A DNA stretch of 43,134 bases from Condylostoma magnum (taxonomy: Eukaryota > Ciliophora > Heterotrichea > Heterotrichida > Condylostomatidae). Made by a program: the position numbers and the translations under genes. Location of the stretch: assembly GCA_920105805.1 (NCBI GenBank), contig CAKKTI010000160.1:1-43134 (forward strand), in the 5' to 3' direction. A model generated the notes under the pieces. That model was not told where the DNA came from and did not search any database. It worked only from the letters and a program-made list of their open reading frames with translations. This document shows, one piece after another, positions 1-13,118 of the stretch; positions within the stretch are counted from its first letter, which is position 1; each line of letters starts with the position of its first letter.

Positions 1-1286
1 ATGTTGTTAATACCTTCAGCTATAGTAGGATAAACTCAGTATTACCCAATCTATTATGCACTTTAAATTGAAGAACTTACAAATAAAGTTCCAATTTCTT
101 TAGAAAGGTTCATGGTACAGCCCTATCTACCTGTTTGTGTTATCATTCTAGAGTAAAAGAGCGCAGGACAAGTATCAATACATTGATCAAAATATTAAAC
201 ATAACCCTATTGGCATTTTATACAAATTTCTGAGTGTTATCCAACACAGATTTCACATTTCTCATCACATGTATCATTACATTTACCCATATCATAAGCA
301 CATTCCTTTATATTACATGCAGGATTGCAACTATACATAGATTTGTCAGTTTAAAACAGATTATCCCCACATAAATCTAAACACTCCTGAGGATAATATA
401 TAATTTTATAGTTAAAATTACTATTAATAACCTGCATTGCTATATACCAAACTGCCTAATTTGGATCGTAACAAGTATTATTAGGGTCAATTGTATCAAA
501 TCAACAATCAAGCATCATACACTCAGGTAAACATTTTCCATAGTCTTTCTCCAAGCACCCTATACTACAATCTCCACAGTTCTGATTATCATAGTTGCAT
601 TCATAAGTATTACAAGCTTCATCACAAACATCATTATTAAGCATAGCTAAAGAGCAGTTCTCTGAGCACCAACAGTCTTCATCATCACAGCTTTCAACAC
701 TACACTCAGGCTCACATACACCATTACCTAAAAGTTGATCATGGCATAGCTGCTTTGAATCACAGAAGTTGAGTTATCCTTCACAGCTTCCATTATCGTA
801 ATTGCACCTCTCGTTATAGCATTCAGTATCACATTGATCATTTTCATACATTTCTCTAGTACATCCTTCACTACAGATGTGGTCCTTGCAATTCCCTAAC
901 TAATAAAAACAACTTAACCTATTACACTATTAATTACATTAAGTGCTCTCGAAATCTGCTTAAAAACAGTTTTAGTGACAGAATCCACACTGCCCAGCAT
1001 CATATCCACAGTAAGGGTTATTACATTCTGAGTGGAAATTACAAGTATCACAAACAGAGTTTTTAAGTAACTCCTCAGTGCAATCTGTTGTATCCACACA
1101 GAATTCTATACAATCTGAGTTCATTATATCACCTGATGAGTCGAAATTGCAGGATTATAGCATACAGGATAAATCACAATAAGAATCTCCAATCTATGTG
1201 AAAATTACTCAGCTTGGATTACACGTTTTTTAGTTACAAAGAGGCATAGAGCATTGCGAGAGTACAAGGTAAAGTATCAATAACAT
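1..1286 (-). CDS. LNR-repeat surface protein, N-terminal part (runs off left edge)
   Basis: Seen: from the ATG at 1286 a hydrophobic signal peptide (MLLILYLVLSQCSMPLC) is followed by about 400 Cys-rich residues with repeated C-N-[YF]-D-x-G/N-x-C patterns, ending in a furin-like stretch with C-x-x-C pairs and CIDTCPALF. This matches LNR (Lin-12/Notch) repeats, which bind calcium and occur in secreted or membrane proteins. The order of motifs is the same as at the N-terminus of the neighbouring gene at 1335-8390, so the two are tandem paralogues. TGA at 1209-1211 encodes a Trp that is also TGA in the neighbour. The frame stays open to base 1, so the expected beta-helix and membrane parts lie outside. 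Only 48 nt separate it from the upstream gene, in the same frame. Inferred role: a large cell-surface protein; ligand unknown. Confidence 0.85.
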
Positions 1287-1334
1287 TTTTATTTATACAG
1301 AGATTATGTATATATTTTACTAAACTCATCTATA

Positions 1335-4300
1335 TCAAACACTTGAAATACGGTCATTTTGACTCTCGATACTAACAATATCAATTTACTTAATTTGATT
1401 GATTTAGTTATTAGTTGCAGTAGGTAAATTTTACATAGAAGGATTAGGGTATACTTAATGATTAAACTCTTCTTCTATTAACTATGCATCTATAAACTTC
1501 TATTTATAATTACTCAATTATCTTGTCAAAACTTCTAATAATCTTAATTTTGTTAATACCACTCTAAAAAACTTATTTTAGTCCATTACTTTTCTCATAA
1601 TAAAGTTATATAGGAATCCCATTAGTCAATACAAATAAAAGATTACATTACTTATTAATATTATAGCAAAAAATACTATTTTTTCCTCTTCTGACAGAGC
1701 TTGAGTGAGATAAAACATTCCACAATATAAAGTAATGCCTGATATTACACTACTCAGTGTTTCTAGTTAATTAAGTTCTTTCAAAGCAAACGGATTCAAC
1801 TAGAATTACAAATATAAACAAAATATGGTGAAAATAACTACAGTTAAAGCTTAAATCTGAGTATTTCCAGTGCTCATAAGCACCGCAATAAATGCTACTA
1901 TTATTTTCCTGTACAAAAGTGCAATTTCCCAGTAATAATATCTCTATTTATACCCATTATATATAAAGCCTAGTCTTGCTTTAATTATTCTATTATCCAG
2001 TTAGTGCTTGTTTTTCACCAAAAATCGTAAAGCAAGAACAGGAATAATGCCAAGTCATAATATAGAGCTGGGTATTCCAATAAATTTAACATACTTTCAA
2101 TGCTCATCATCTCAACATTCTATATCTAAATCATCGTACAAATAAAATTCGTTTTCAATTTCCATGCATGAAAATAACGACAATATTGATTTTACCATTC
2201 CTGGATGAGTTATATAGATTAAAACTATAGCACTGGTTATGTAATAAGATTTTATAAAGTTTCTATTGCCTTTTATTAGAGAAATGATGAATAGGATTAA
2301 AATACTTACAAATAGTAGAATTATAGGGAAAAGTAGCTGTATAATCAAATCTAAGTAGTAAACCTATATGTCTATTCCTATATTTTATAAGTAACAGTCA
2401 AAGGAAAGACCTTATTAGGCAGCTCCTCCTATTTATTCCTGCATATCTAGTAATTAGATCACATACTCCGGTCAATTCAGCTTAAAAAGTCCTATAAAGC
2501 TGACTAACTATGAATAATTGGTTAATATTTTTAAGTAAATCGAATGTATGATAAGAGGCTGGACCGAAGAAATTATAGCTCCTCTTATCATTATAACCAT
2601 TATAATTCCAATACATAATGCTATTCCTAATAATTTTAGTATATTTTCCTGTTCATTTGGGCATTTTGAGCACTAATTTTTGGTTGATCGCTGATAATTT
2701 TCATCGCAGGATTAGCAAAGATTTCCTTTATATCCTTTTGAGCAAATTCCTATTGAAGAAGTATAATTTTAGTGTCCTAGGCAACTTTCTTATGATAAGC
2801 ATCTATAAAAGTTATCTGTTTTATTATCTTTCCTCCAGTAATTTTATTTGGGATAAATTAAATTACCCCTAACACAATCAGCACTTTAAAGACAATTTTT
2901 ACATACTCTATCGTCAACATCTAATGAATAAGTATTATAAGGACATTCTAAGCACTTACTGTCTGTTGTAATCTCTCCAACTTGACATAATCTAAATTTT
3001 ACTTATATTTCATTATCATATTTGACTTCATTTTAATTTATGTCTAAATAAGAAGTAGAGATCTTAAATTTTCCTACTTTGCCTGGAATTCCTATAAAAG
3101 AAGTGTTATTATAGTATATAATTCCTTAATCTATATATTATTGGGAGGAATTTTCTATTAAAATATCTTCTATTTATTACAGATCAGCTTTTATTTAAGA
3201 AAATCTGGTGATTGTCTAATTTTATTGATCTAATACTTCAAATACTAAATCTTGCATAATTTAACCACTAGCTATGTTTTGCAAATTCTTTTCATTCTAT
3301 ATCACAGTTCTTACAGGAAAAGAGGATATATTATTACCATAAAACGCTTCATTATTATTAAATTCAACATTATCTAATAACAAGCGATTGGAAATATAAG
3401 AAATAGCTCCTCCACTATCTCTTGATTTGTTCTCTTAAAACTTGGTTTATTTTAATTACAGTTCACAATTATTAATGCATTCGGCATAAATTGCTCCACC
3501 CTTTGAAATAAATGGTTCATCTAAATTTGATCCGGCATTGTTTTGGTGAAAAGTACAGTTAAGAAATTGTATTTAAGTATCTTTCAAGTATATTGCCCCT
3601 CCTTATTTAATAGCACTATTTCTGTTGAAATTAGAATCTCTTATTTGGACAGTATTTCTTGATTGTTCTAGACTAATTGCTCCTCCATTCACAGCTGTAT
3701 TATTAGTAAATTCAGATCTTTCTACTAAAACTTCAATACAATCTATGCAACTTAATGCACTTTTAGAGCTTTGTATATTTTGTATGATTGAGTCCTGTAT
3801 GATAATTGTTGATGCTAAAGCTTCTAATACACTTTAATCAAATTAATTAATCTGTGAATTAAGAATTTATAGGGAAGAATTTTAAACAATTGTTATATTC
3901 TGACTTCCTAATTCCAAAGTTACTTGTTTAATAATTGAATAATTAATATTCAGTTAAGAGTTTTCTTGATATATCAATCCAGGAGATTATTTTGATTAAA
4001 TATCTGTTATCAATGTACTATTAATTTCTATGTTTGAGTTAATAACCCTTAAAATAGCTTCATTATTCAAAGCTTCTATTTAAAATATTTCCGAATCCGA
4101 TATAATTATCTATGATTTTGTATCAATTTATGCAAAGCAATTTTTACTGCATTTTAAATTATAAAATCGACTATTTTCAATTACAACCTATGATCCGACA
4201 ATCAAAAAGCCTGCAGATTCTCCTTAATTAACTTTATTATCAAAAAACTGTATATTTTTAATAGTAGCTTTTGATCTTAGTATCAAAATAGTATTTTCAA

Positions 4301-7300
4301 AATCCACTTAATTAAAGCTTATTTCAGTGTTTTCAATTATGCTATAATTTTAGTCAGATTGCTCTAAGTATATTGCACTTGCACTATATTTAGCATAGTT
4401 GTTTATTATAGTGCAATTGCTCATCTCAAAGTATGCCTAGCCCTATACACTTAAAACTCCTCCATCTTTATGTGATGCATTACCATCAAAAGTACAATTT
4501 TAGCATTTAAGAAATGTCTTTGATGTTAAGTATATTACTCCTCCATTTTCCTATGCTGTATTTTCTTTAAATTCAACATTTGTTAAATTTAGCATTGAGT
4601 TTGTTCTCCCTATGTAAGCAGATCCTTACAAAGCAACATTTTTGATAAAGCGGGAATTTTAGTCAATAATTTCACAGTTTTGCGAGTCAATGCATGTTGC
4701 TTTGTTATTTTAAAACAAATTATTCTCAAAATAAAACCATTTAATGAAGTTGTCACTCGAAATCTTGATTATAGAGCTTCCGGTATTATCGCTAAAAGTA
4801 CTATTTTTTACTTAAACTGTAGCATGTATACATTAAGAGTAAATAGCACTGACTATTCCTGATGTAAGATTTTCAAACCTACAATTATCAACACTAATCG
4901 TTCCTTTTTAGAAATTTAGGAAAATTACTCCATATCCAGAGTTGATATTTTTGAAAGTTATGTTTTTTATGCTACTTCCTTCCATTAAGTTTATCCTTCA
5001 ATCTAAATAAATTATTATGCCCTAATAAACATTTATATTATCAAAAATAGAATCTTATATTTCGGCTAATATCAGCTTACTAAATTCACCAGACTCAATC
5101 AAGAAAAAACTTACATTATTTGAATCCAAAGTGATATCTTTAAAACTTGAATCAGATAGTTAAAACCTACAAAATTCATCAATGCACTTTCCTAGTTGAA
5201 TAAAAGCAAATGTTAATAAAGGGCTTTGCAAATGAATATCGGTTATTTGTAAGTTACTAAAACTTAGCTAACTAAAATTCATTAATCAAAATAGGGAACT
5301 AGTCTAAAATTCATAGTTACTGACTTACATATTGCTAACTTGTAATGACTAATCACTTATCCCAATTATCTGTCCTTAAGATTTTGTGTTATTGCTTATT
5401 ATATTCGTTAATGTTATATTCGATAGTGTTATAAAGCTAGCAAAATACTCAATTAAGTCAGCAGAATCATAATATGTGTTTAGAGTTATTGAATCGAATT
5501 GTAGGTTATTAAGATAGATTTAGTCAATTTATTAGAATTATTAGGTGAGTGATAATTATGAAGTAATATCTCTATATATAATGTTGTCAAAACTAACTGA
5601 ATGCACTGATGCAATATATACCATATTTTGAATTGGCAAGTATTAGATTCAGAACTTATCTCTTTATCCTTAATTTCTTCCATAAAACTCCTCATCTTAT
5701 AATAAATCCCAAAGTCCATACTAAAAAATGTTGACTTTCTTGATAATTTAAAGCTATTGAACTACACTGTTCTATACTTAAACATTCAGCAATCCTTAAA
5801 ACTTGAAAATCAACGTATCTCTTCCTCCTGTAATGTCTTTTATGTTCAAATTATCAATAAGGACCACTTTCTTTGGGTAATAAAATCTGATAACTTGTTT
5901 ATCCTACTTTAAAGTGTACATTCCTCCTTCAGCTAGATCAGTTAAATATTAGTCTTAAATCATATGGAAAGCAGAACTTAAATAGAAGCATGATTTGTCA
6001 ATGTATATATTCTTTATTTGAATGTTTAAAATTGACTTATTTCCAAAATAGCCTAAAAATCCGATTTCTCCAAAAGTTATGCTTTGCAGTTGTATATCAT
6101 CTATATCTACATTCACTAAATGATCATTAACAGAAACTCCGTCCTCAATAATAAGTTATTGCTGTAATTTAGAAATAATTTTTATTACTCCTTAATCAAT
6201 TATGTTTTTCCTAAATTAAGAACTGATTAATTTGATTTAAAGTATATCAACAAGGCAGAATAGACTTCCGGAATTTTGTTTGTTATATTTACTACTGCCA
6301 TTATTGTTCAGGAAGTATAACTGATTTAATTCAACTGTTAGATTTTTTAATTCCACTAATTTTAATTACTCAGCATAAAGAAATCCAGCGCATTGCAGAT
6401 TATGATTGTTTAATATTTCATATCCGTTGTTTAGTAACTTAATTGTACCTTGATTGTAAATAATTTATCCACAATAGTCTTATATAGTACTACTATCTGA
6501 ATATTGGCAATTTGAGGTTCTTATAACTGAGGATGAATCATTGCTTCTTTAAGGCACAATGTTGACAAAATCTACATTAGTCATTTCAAGGTCTATATAG
6601 CCATAACTTCTTATAATTGAGTTTAATTGCATCTAGAAGTTTTATATTATTACATCTTTTAATTAGAGCTTGATTTATAATGATAGAGTAAAAAGTGATA
6701 GTTTGTAATACTTTTCACAGATTTCCTCTTTATTAAATTCATTTTCTTGCATGATGATATCTTGGTCTGTTAGATATTATAAATTGATATCGTCTCAATA
6801 GTAAATTGGGCAATAATAACAAAAATATTCTCCTATGCACTCCGAATCTAATTTAATGTAGCCGTCAAAAATTACTCCTTCTATGATAAGATTAAAATTA
6901 ACGTTAAAGTAGTAGAAATCTAAAGGACTTCAAAATATAGTTACTTTATCATTTATGCAGCCCTCCAGATCCGGATAATCTACACAGTATGCAGGTTTGA
7001 TAGTTAATTATTTCAAGTTTTAATAAGCTTTGGATTCAAATAATTCCTATATTTTAAACGTATTACTATGAATATCGCCTAGATAATGAACGTTATTTAT
7101 TAATAAAATTTCAGTATACTAGCTTTTTATGTTTTGTATAGCTTATGGAATAGTCTAGAATATACTGAAAACTTCTTGATTGGTATTTATAGCAGAATCT
7201 ACAAATATTCTATCGATTTAGTTACTTAAATTAAGCTAGCATATACTTCTAAAATCAATACTAATTGGATCGAATAGCGCTGGACATGACTCTAAGCATT

Positions 7301-8390
7301 GATCAAAATACTAAAAATATCCATTTTTACAAACAATACACCTATCTGAGTTATCTCCGACACATATTTAGCAATTTTAATCACAGTTTTGATTGCATTT
7401 CCCTAAATCAAACCCACACTCTAGACTATTGCAAAGAGTATTACATTCGTATAGGGCTTTATCAGTTTAAAACAAATTCTCTCCACAGTTATCATAGCAA
7501 TCTTATGGATAATGGATAATATTCTAAGTAAAGTCATTATCTAATAAAGCCATTGTAAAATGTCAGAATACTAAATTTTCATCTTAGCAACTGTGATGTT
7601 CATCTACTCGATCAAAATCACAGTCATAAACAACACACTAAGGCAAGCATTTCCCGTAGTCTTCCTCTACGCATCCTATGCTACAGTCCCCGCAGTTTCC
7701 ATTATCATAATTACATTCTCTAGTATTACATTCCAGATCACATTGATCATTATTAAGTAAAACTAGTGAGCAATTTTCACTGCATCAACAGTCTTTATCA
7801 TTACAAGCCTTGCATTCCTCCTCACAAATTCCATTCTCCATTAGTTACAAATAGCAAAGATTATCAGTATCACAAAACTCGACCTATCCTTCACAGTTTC
7901 CATTATCATAATTACATTTTGGGTTATAACACTCTATATCACAGTCTTAATTATACCATTTCTCCCTTGTGCAGCCTTCCTAGCAGTAAAATTGCCTGCA
8001 TTTACCGTCTTAGTAAAAACAACTCAACCAGTCGCAGTTCGGGTCACAAGAATCCTTAGTTAAATCTGACATTAAACAGTTTTTGTTACAATATCCGCAA
8101 AATCCAGCATCAAATCCACATTGCGGAAGATTGCATTCTGGTTAGAGGCTACCTTAATCACATTGTTCATTTAGAACAAGCTCTTCTGTGCATAAAGAGC
8201 TAGTAAGACACAAATTTAGACAATCTGATTCTGATACACCTGATTTTGAATCAAAGTTGCATGTTTGAACCATACATTCAATGTCACAGAAGGAATCACC
8301 GATCTAAGTTAAATTTACTCAGCTGGAATCACAAATTTTCTAGTTGCAGGGCAGAGCATTAATTACTATGAGTATAAGATTAGTAAACAT
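1335..8390 (-). CDS. Giant LNR / beta-helix / Cys-rich collar / multi-pass membrane protein (2351 aa)
   Basis: One uninterrupted frame once TAA/TAG=Q and TGA=W. Residues 1-14 form a signal peptide (MFTNLILIVINAL). Residues ~16-375 hold about seven LNR-type Cys repeats (CNYDNGNCGDC and similar) and end in CLESCPALF. Residues ~375-1790 are low in Cys and rich in short I/L/N/S strands such as SNITLTNIISNNT, typical of a right-handed parallel beta-helix (pectin-lyase-like) stalk. Residues ~1790-1925 are a Cys collar of the GCC2/GCC3 or ephrin-receptor-like type (C-x-x-C, NYWRK, CSKGYKGNLCQSC). Residues ~1925-2270 contain several membrane segments and the motif YYYWEIALLYRK, which recurs in large ciliate surface proteins. 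A soluble tail of ~80 residues follows. The stop is taken as TGA at 1335-1337. Likely a plasma-membrane protein with a long extracellular stalk; specific function unknown. Confidence 0.85.
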
Positions 8391-8494
8391 TTATATATAG
8401 TTTAAATAGCTTTATTTTGAGATATTTACCTGCTTTATCAAGCTTATTTTACTTATATACTAACGTATTAAAACAACTATAATCGCGTGATAAA
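8391..8494. promoter_or_regulatory. Short divergent intergenic spacer
   Basis: The 104 bases between the start codons of two divergent genes must carry both 5' leaders and any promoters. The sequence is AT-rich, with TATATATAG close to the minus-strand start. No defined box can be assigned. Confidence 0.35.
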
Positions 8495-9217
8495 ATGGTA
8501 TCAAATAGTTAAAAATCCTGTCTATTAATATCACTAGTAATAATGCTTATCTCTGTACTAACGATATTTCCAAGTACTAAGTCCTTTATACTGGATACAT
8601 TAATAAGCCTCAAGGAAATTGGAACTGCTGGCACTTTGATTTTTGTAATAATATACGCAATTGCTGTAGTACTCCTTATTCCTGTTACTATAATAAATCT
8701 TTCTATAGGAATAATATACCCCTTCTCTACAGCATGATTAATAACTGTAATAGGAGCAAGTATAGGAATATTAACTACATATTTTCTAGCGAATACCTGC
8801 TTATAGAAATCCTGTGAAAATTTGTTAAATAATACTCCTATTTTAGCCAAACTGTCAAAAGTTATTAAGGAGGATCAATGGAAATACAGCTTTTTGATAT
8901 GGTGCATTAACGGGCCAATGTGACTAAAGAATTACGGACTTTCCGCACTTAAAGTAGATTTTATGCCTTATATGGTCACCAGTGTTAGCCATGTAGTTGT
9001 AATGAATGCCTTGCATATCTTTTTAGGATAGCATGCAGAAGGGTTGATTGAAGCTTTGAAAGAGAGGAAATTATTTAGCTTTTAGATTGCATTTGCTATG
9101 TTTTCCTTAGTTTTTACTTCTATAGCTATTGCAGCTTTGAGCATAAAAGTTAAATAGATCGTTAGAGAAAATTAAGAGTTGAATGGAATGATGGAAGGTA
9201 AGAGTTTAGATATTTAA
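8495..9217 (+). CDS. VTT-domain (TVP38/TMEM41/DedA-like) membrane protein, 240 aa
   Basis: Seen: an N-terminal membrane segment, then the VTT (SNARE-associated Golgi protein) core: ISLKEIGTAGTLIFV, then LLIPVTIINLSIGIIYPF, then a re-entrant Gly-rich loop IGASIGILTTYFLAN. A second conserved block contains GPMWLKNYGLSAL and a final TM segment near residues 195-220. Family members (TVP38, TMEM41B, VMP1, bacterial DedA) are ER/Golgi or plasma-membrane proteins, several of which act as lipid scramblases or in vesicle traffic. TGA at 8921-8923 encodes the Trp of GPMW, and TAG/TAA encode several Gln. I take the TAA after GKSLDI as the stop because sequence downstream loses coding character and another TAA follows two codons later. 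The exact family branch cannot be told. Confidence 0.8.
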
Positions 9218-9917
9218 TTATAAAAATTGTTCATTTTGGAGCTTAAATTACCATTTCATATTTTTGACATGTTTTAAAAGAGATTCTGTATAGTAAGAAA
9301 AATGTAAGTTTTGCTGTAAAATTTGTTGTACTAGATAGCCATTTATATAAAGGAGTTCATTTTAAAGCAATAATATAGGATTGAAACATCTAAATAATAG
9401 CTCTATTTCAAATTATAGTTAAATTAAATTCAAAATTACTTACTATAAAGCTTCTTGTAGTTTCATTACGCAATAGTTTAAGCCCTTAATTTGATATGTT
9501 AGAAGAAAATTTGATTTTCATCTTTTTTTCTATAAGTTTTTATGCTATGTAACTCACTTGATTTTATAACTTAAGTTGTGAAATATTGTCAAGATCGATT
9601 AAAATTTATCAAGCTTTTCGTAATCACTAAATTTCAAGCATCTTATAAATTCGGTTAAATAAAGAAAATTATGCATTGAAGTAATCCAAACTGAATATGG
9701 GTTCTCTCATTGCATATAACACACTCCAGAATCATAATGTTATAATCCCTATATGCCATGATATAAAGCAAACACAAATGAAATTTCCACAGTATTATTT
9801 GAATATCCATTAGCTATAATTAAACACTTCTACAAACACAATGATTTCATAGGTATCAACTTCCAAGTAGCTTCTAGACAGCATTCATATACAAAAACTA
9901 TAATTAAAATCTAAACA
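9218..9917. other. Gene-free spacer (~700 nt)
   Basis: AT-rich DNA between two plus-strand genes. A 198-codon frame is open on the minus strand under the reassigned code, but its composition is unlike the neighbouring genes (very few Gly, Ala, Asp, Glu; nearly all Trp by TGA), so I do not call it. No repeat or RNA gene is seen. Confidence 0.5.
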
Positions 9918-11201
9918 ATGTCAAAATACTATGAAGAGCTTTATCCGAATCTGAGCAGACCATCCTCAGATAAGCGTATAACCTCTGGCCTTATAAAAAG
10001 ACCCAAATACCGTGCATTTAACAAAAAACAACAATACAAAACACTGAAAGAGCCTTCAAGATAATCAATGGATTTAGGAAAATCACCATACAACGGTAGA
10101 TCGAATTAGCACTTCAAAACGAATTCTCTAACAGGCCTCAAATTCAAGTAAAAAAGAACAGAGACTCCAAACAAGCCTAGACTTTTAAATCACAGCCGTA
10201 GTACAGGACAATTTATAAGCTCTTAAAAGTTTAAGAATAATGGAAAAGTAAAATACGCTTAAAGATTTGGGAATATTGGAAATGATTTTAACGCCGGAGA
10301 GTTATCACAGGAGGGGAGCAGTACCTCAAATTACATTAACACAGAGTTTCCAAAGCAACTTTAAGGAAACTTTAGTACATTTAGTCAAGAATTTGTTGGA
10401 CTGAAAAAATATGAATAGATTCTAACCAAGCAGCTTCAATGTGCTAATAAACAATCATGAAACAGTGAAAGAAAATTAAGCGTTATACGACATATGCTGG
10501 ATTTAGTTATTGAGCATTTAGGAAATTGCAAGATACTTTAGATGATAAAGGACGAGTATGATATTATTTACAACAACGAACTTTACAGCAAAAACAATTA
10601 AATTTTAAAACTACAAAGCTAAATGAACGAAATGAATGAAAAATTTAGAAGATTTGAAGAAGATCGTGAGGATTTACTAAGAAAATTGAAGAAATTTACA
10701 AAAGAGAACCTAGAAATAAGTAAAATTCTAGATGAAAGAGAGGCTAATTACAAAGAATTATAAGAAAGCGTCTAGAAATTAACAACAGTTAATATAGATG
10801 ACATAGCACTGGATGAAAACACTTGAAAATTTTTAGTAAATGACAACAGAAATTATTACAGAATGGTTAAACAGCTTAAAAAGGACAATAGATCTCTAAA
10901 AGGAAAAGAGAAAAAACTAGTTGGACTTATACTAGCTTTAAAGGAAAACGGGTATCCTGTAGAAGAGATATACGAAAATATGATTGATAAAAAATAAAAG
11001 CATGCACCCCCTAGCACTCAAGACGACGAGTACAATGAGCAATTCGAACCATTAGTCTACGGTCCTCCTATAAGCATTCCTAAGCCTGACAGTGTTCCTC
11101 AATTAGATTTTCAAAAGCTACAAAAAGATGATTCTGATACTAGTGACTCTGACGATTTTGAAGAAAGTGAAGACAAGTTCCTCAGTTTTGAAGTAAATTA
11201 A
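9918..11201 (+). CDS. Coiled-coil protein, possibly TSNAXIP1-like (427 aa)
   Basis: Seen: a basic, disordered N-terminus (residues 1-150), a helical block around residues 160-230 with RHMLDLVIEHLGNCKILQMI followed by KDEYD, a charged coiled coil (~235-290, 300-350), and an acidic Ser/Asp-rich C-terminus (DDSDTSDSDDFEESED). The helical block followed by an EYD motif and coiled coil resembles the TSNAXIP1 N-terminal domain of ciliary and testis proteins; this is a memory-based match and tentative. Two internal TGA codons read as Trp. The TAA at 11199-11201 is taken as the stop because only weak sequence follows and a convergent gene ends at 11258. An alternative end is TGA at 11262-11264 (448 aa), which would overlap that gene by 7 nt. 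Confidence 0.7.
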
Positions 11202-11257
11202 GTAACCGGATAGATATGTAAAATTAATAAGTGCAATTGTGATAAAGAGTTACTAGT

Positions 11258-11626
11258 CTAATGATAAGCGTTCTCTGCTGCATCTACATATACTTTATTC
11301 TCATAGTCTGATCTAATCCCCGGATTATCAGCTGATTTTGGGTTGTTTCTCATTAAAAATTAGGCAAGCCATCGGGCAGGATTGAATCTTTGTCTTAATC
11401 TTGGGTCAAGTCTTGAGCCTTCGTTCATTAATCGTTCGATTTCCTATGACAGAGCTTCTAGTCCAGGGAGCAGGGCTGGGAAAATTTCTTAGCAAAGGTA
11501 AATTTCATATTCTTAACCGTTTTTAAGCTTTTAATCTCTGTCGCGGTAGGAAAGCAGAGATCTAAAGAATTCTTGGTTAAGTTCTTAACGAACTTTGATG
11601 TCCTCTTCGGCTTCTTTTGAAATCAT
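11258..11626 (-). CDS. Small DPY30-motif protein (122 aa), probably axonemal
   Basis: Seen: a charged N-terminus (MISKEAEEDIKVRQELNQEF), then YEIYLCQEIFPALLPGLEAL, a short charged insertion, and FNPARWLAQFLMRNNPK. The pairing of YLx(n)ViPaLlxGL with (P)xxxLAxFLmrNNP is the signature of the DPY-30/RIIa-like four-helix docking motif, found in radial-spoke and other axonemal proteins as well as COMPASS complexes. The spacing between the two helices is longer than in DPY30 itself, which argues for a ciliary paralogue rather than the histone-methylation subunit. It lies 90 nt downstream of the TMEM209-like gene on the same strand. The stop is TAG at 11258-11260; if that were Gln, the frame would run antisense through the end of the coiled-coil gene. 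Confidence 0.7.
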
Positions 11627-11716
11627 TTTTAATTTGTTAGAGAGGAGTCAACAGTTTTTTAATTGATAGAATTACTTACTAATAAGCTATTGTTAAATCG
11701 TATAAGTATAAAATTA

Positions 11717-12982
11717 CTAATCTATGAGCTTCAATAACTCTATACAACTCATATTATAAAAGAACCCATTAGAATAATGCTTTAAATGATTTAAAAATAA
11801 AGCAATAGCTGAAAATAAATTGTCATTACCTTATAAGGTTTAATAGTTCTCATTTTTAGTGACAACAGAGAACTCAATTTCAATAGATCCAGGTGAATTT
11901 CTTTAATAGAAGATTACATTTCTCTAGTCTTTAAAAACAGGCGGTATTTAAGGACTCTAGATGACTATTTTGTCCATAAAATCAATTTCTTCATACAAAG
12001 AGTTGTTATTGCCATTGTTCAGTAAATTGAAAAAGATGTTAGATATAATATGAGCATCAGTAGGGCATTTAGGACTTCAGACATCATTTTAGAAATCATA
12101 TCCAGAGTTGTAGATATAAGATGAAAGGTTTGACGTCTTACTGAAGTACTCTAATCTTTTGGCTACGTATCTAATACTGCTGTATCCGGGAATTTCAAAG
12201 TATCGGTCTAAAATTTCCCTTTACTTCAAAAGACTTTAGAATTAGGTTTATTAGCTTTAAATTGCTATATTCTAACTCTGTAATGAATTTAAGATTAATT
12301 TGATGTCTGAAATATTAACCCTTCGGCACTTTTAGTGATTTTCTATCTAGAAATCGTATAGTTGAGTTTTGTCATAGATTAAAGGAGTGCCTGGACAGAT
12401 CTAACTGATAGTATTGTTTAGTTAAGTTAAATTAGATTTATGGGACTGTATAATGATAGGTATAAATGTTCTGGATATCCAAGCCTTAATATTTATAATC
12501 CAATTTGACATTTAACTAGGAAACTCTCTTTATATGAAATAAGGATCGATTTAGGAGTTGTGTACTGGTCTAGTATTTCTGTGTATAGTGTTTTGTTTCA
12601 TAAAAGTACTTTAAATAGTCTGTTATTGAACCTCTAGCTGAGGTGTCTGATTGTACATATTAGATTTTTCGATTTATTATCTGGCATTTCTGACTATTTA
12701 GTAACATTTTTCCCAATTAGCACCGTTGCTTGTTTAATTATTAACTTTATATTTCAAAAGCCTTTCTAATTAGTTAATTTTGAAAAGCAATGCAGCTGTT
12801 ATTAGCAAAGACGCTAGAAAAATTATCTACATAAAGCCTTCACTTATAACAGTGTCATATCTCATTGGAATTATATAGATCAAGGCAATTTGAATAATAA
12901 TTACATATACAAGTCATACTAAGTACTTGTTGTAGGATTCGTATTTATTCCTTATGATCTCGATTTACTGCTAGTCTAACAT
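11717..12982 (-). CDS. TMEM209: TMEM209-like nuclear-envelope membrane protein (421 aa)
   Basis: Seen: two membrane segments in the first ~80 residues (LVWLVYVIIIQIALIYIIP and a second hydrophobic stretch), a Gln/Asn-rich low-complexity middle, and a C-terminal domain from ~residue 255. That domain has IPGYSSIRYVAKRLEYF, CPTDAHIISNIFFNLL, VIQSPQIPP and a terminal FYNMSCIELLKL. The order of two N-terminal TMs, linker, L-P-T-D-x-x-I-x-x-x-F block, x-Q-x-P block and short final strand is that of TMEM209 (cytochrome B561 N-terminal family), a nuclear-envelope protein linked to nucleoporins in animals. The protein ends exactly where that family ends, at tandem TAG TAA (11719 down to 11714), good evidence that these codons can terminate. 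Identification rests on motif order recalled from the family, so moderate. Confidence 0.65.
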
Positions 12983-13118
12983 TTTTAAATTCTAACTGCA
13001 AATTTTATGTACTTTAGAATAATGTAGTATATATTATTAAATTTGACTGATACTTTCAAACAAACCTTTACTTAAATTTTCTAATAATTCTAGTAAAACA
13101 CCATAAAATTATATAAAA
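12983..13118. promoter_or_regulatory. Short divergent spacer between TMEM209-like gene and SGT1
   Basis: The 136 bases between divergent start codons are AT-rich and must hold both leaders and promoters. No recognisable element could be singled out. Confidence 0.3.

Noticed and set aside
7265-8059. Plus-strand frames opposite the LNR region with His/Tyr/Ser-rich translations
   Set aside because: They are antisense shadows of the Cys-rich repeats; the minus-strand frame has clear LNR motifs and a signal peptide.
9214-9810. A 198-codon minus-strand frame in the spacer after the VTT gene, open under the reassigned code
   Set aside because: Composition is poor in Gly, Ala, Asp and Glu, five of six Trp are TGA, no domain is seen, and it ends on the VTT stop by chance overlap.
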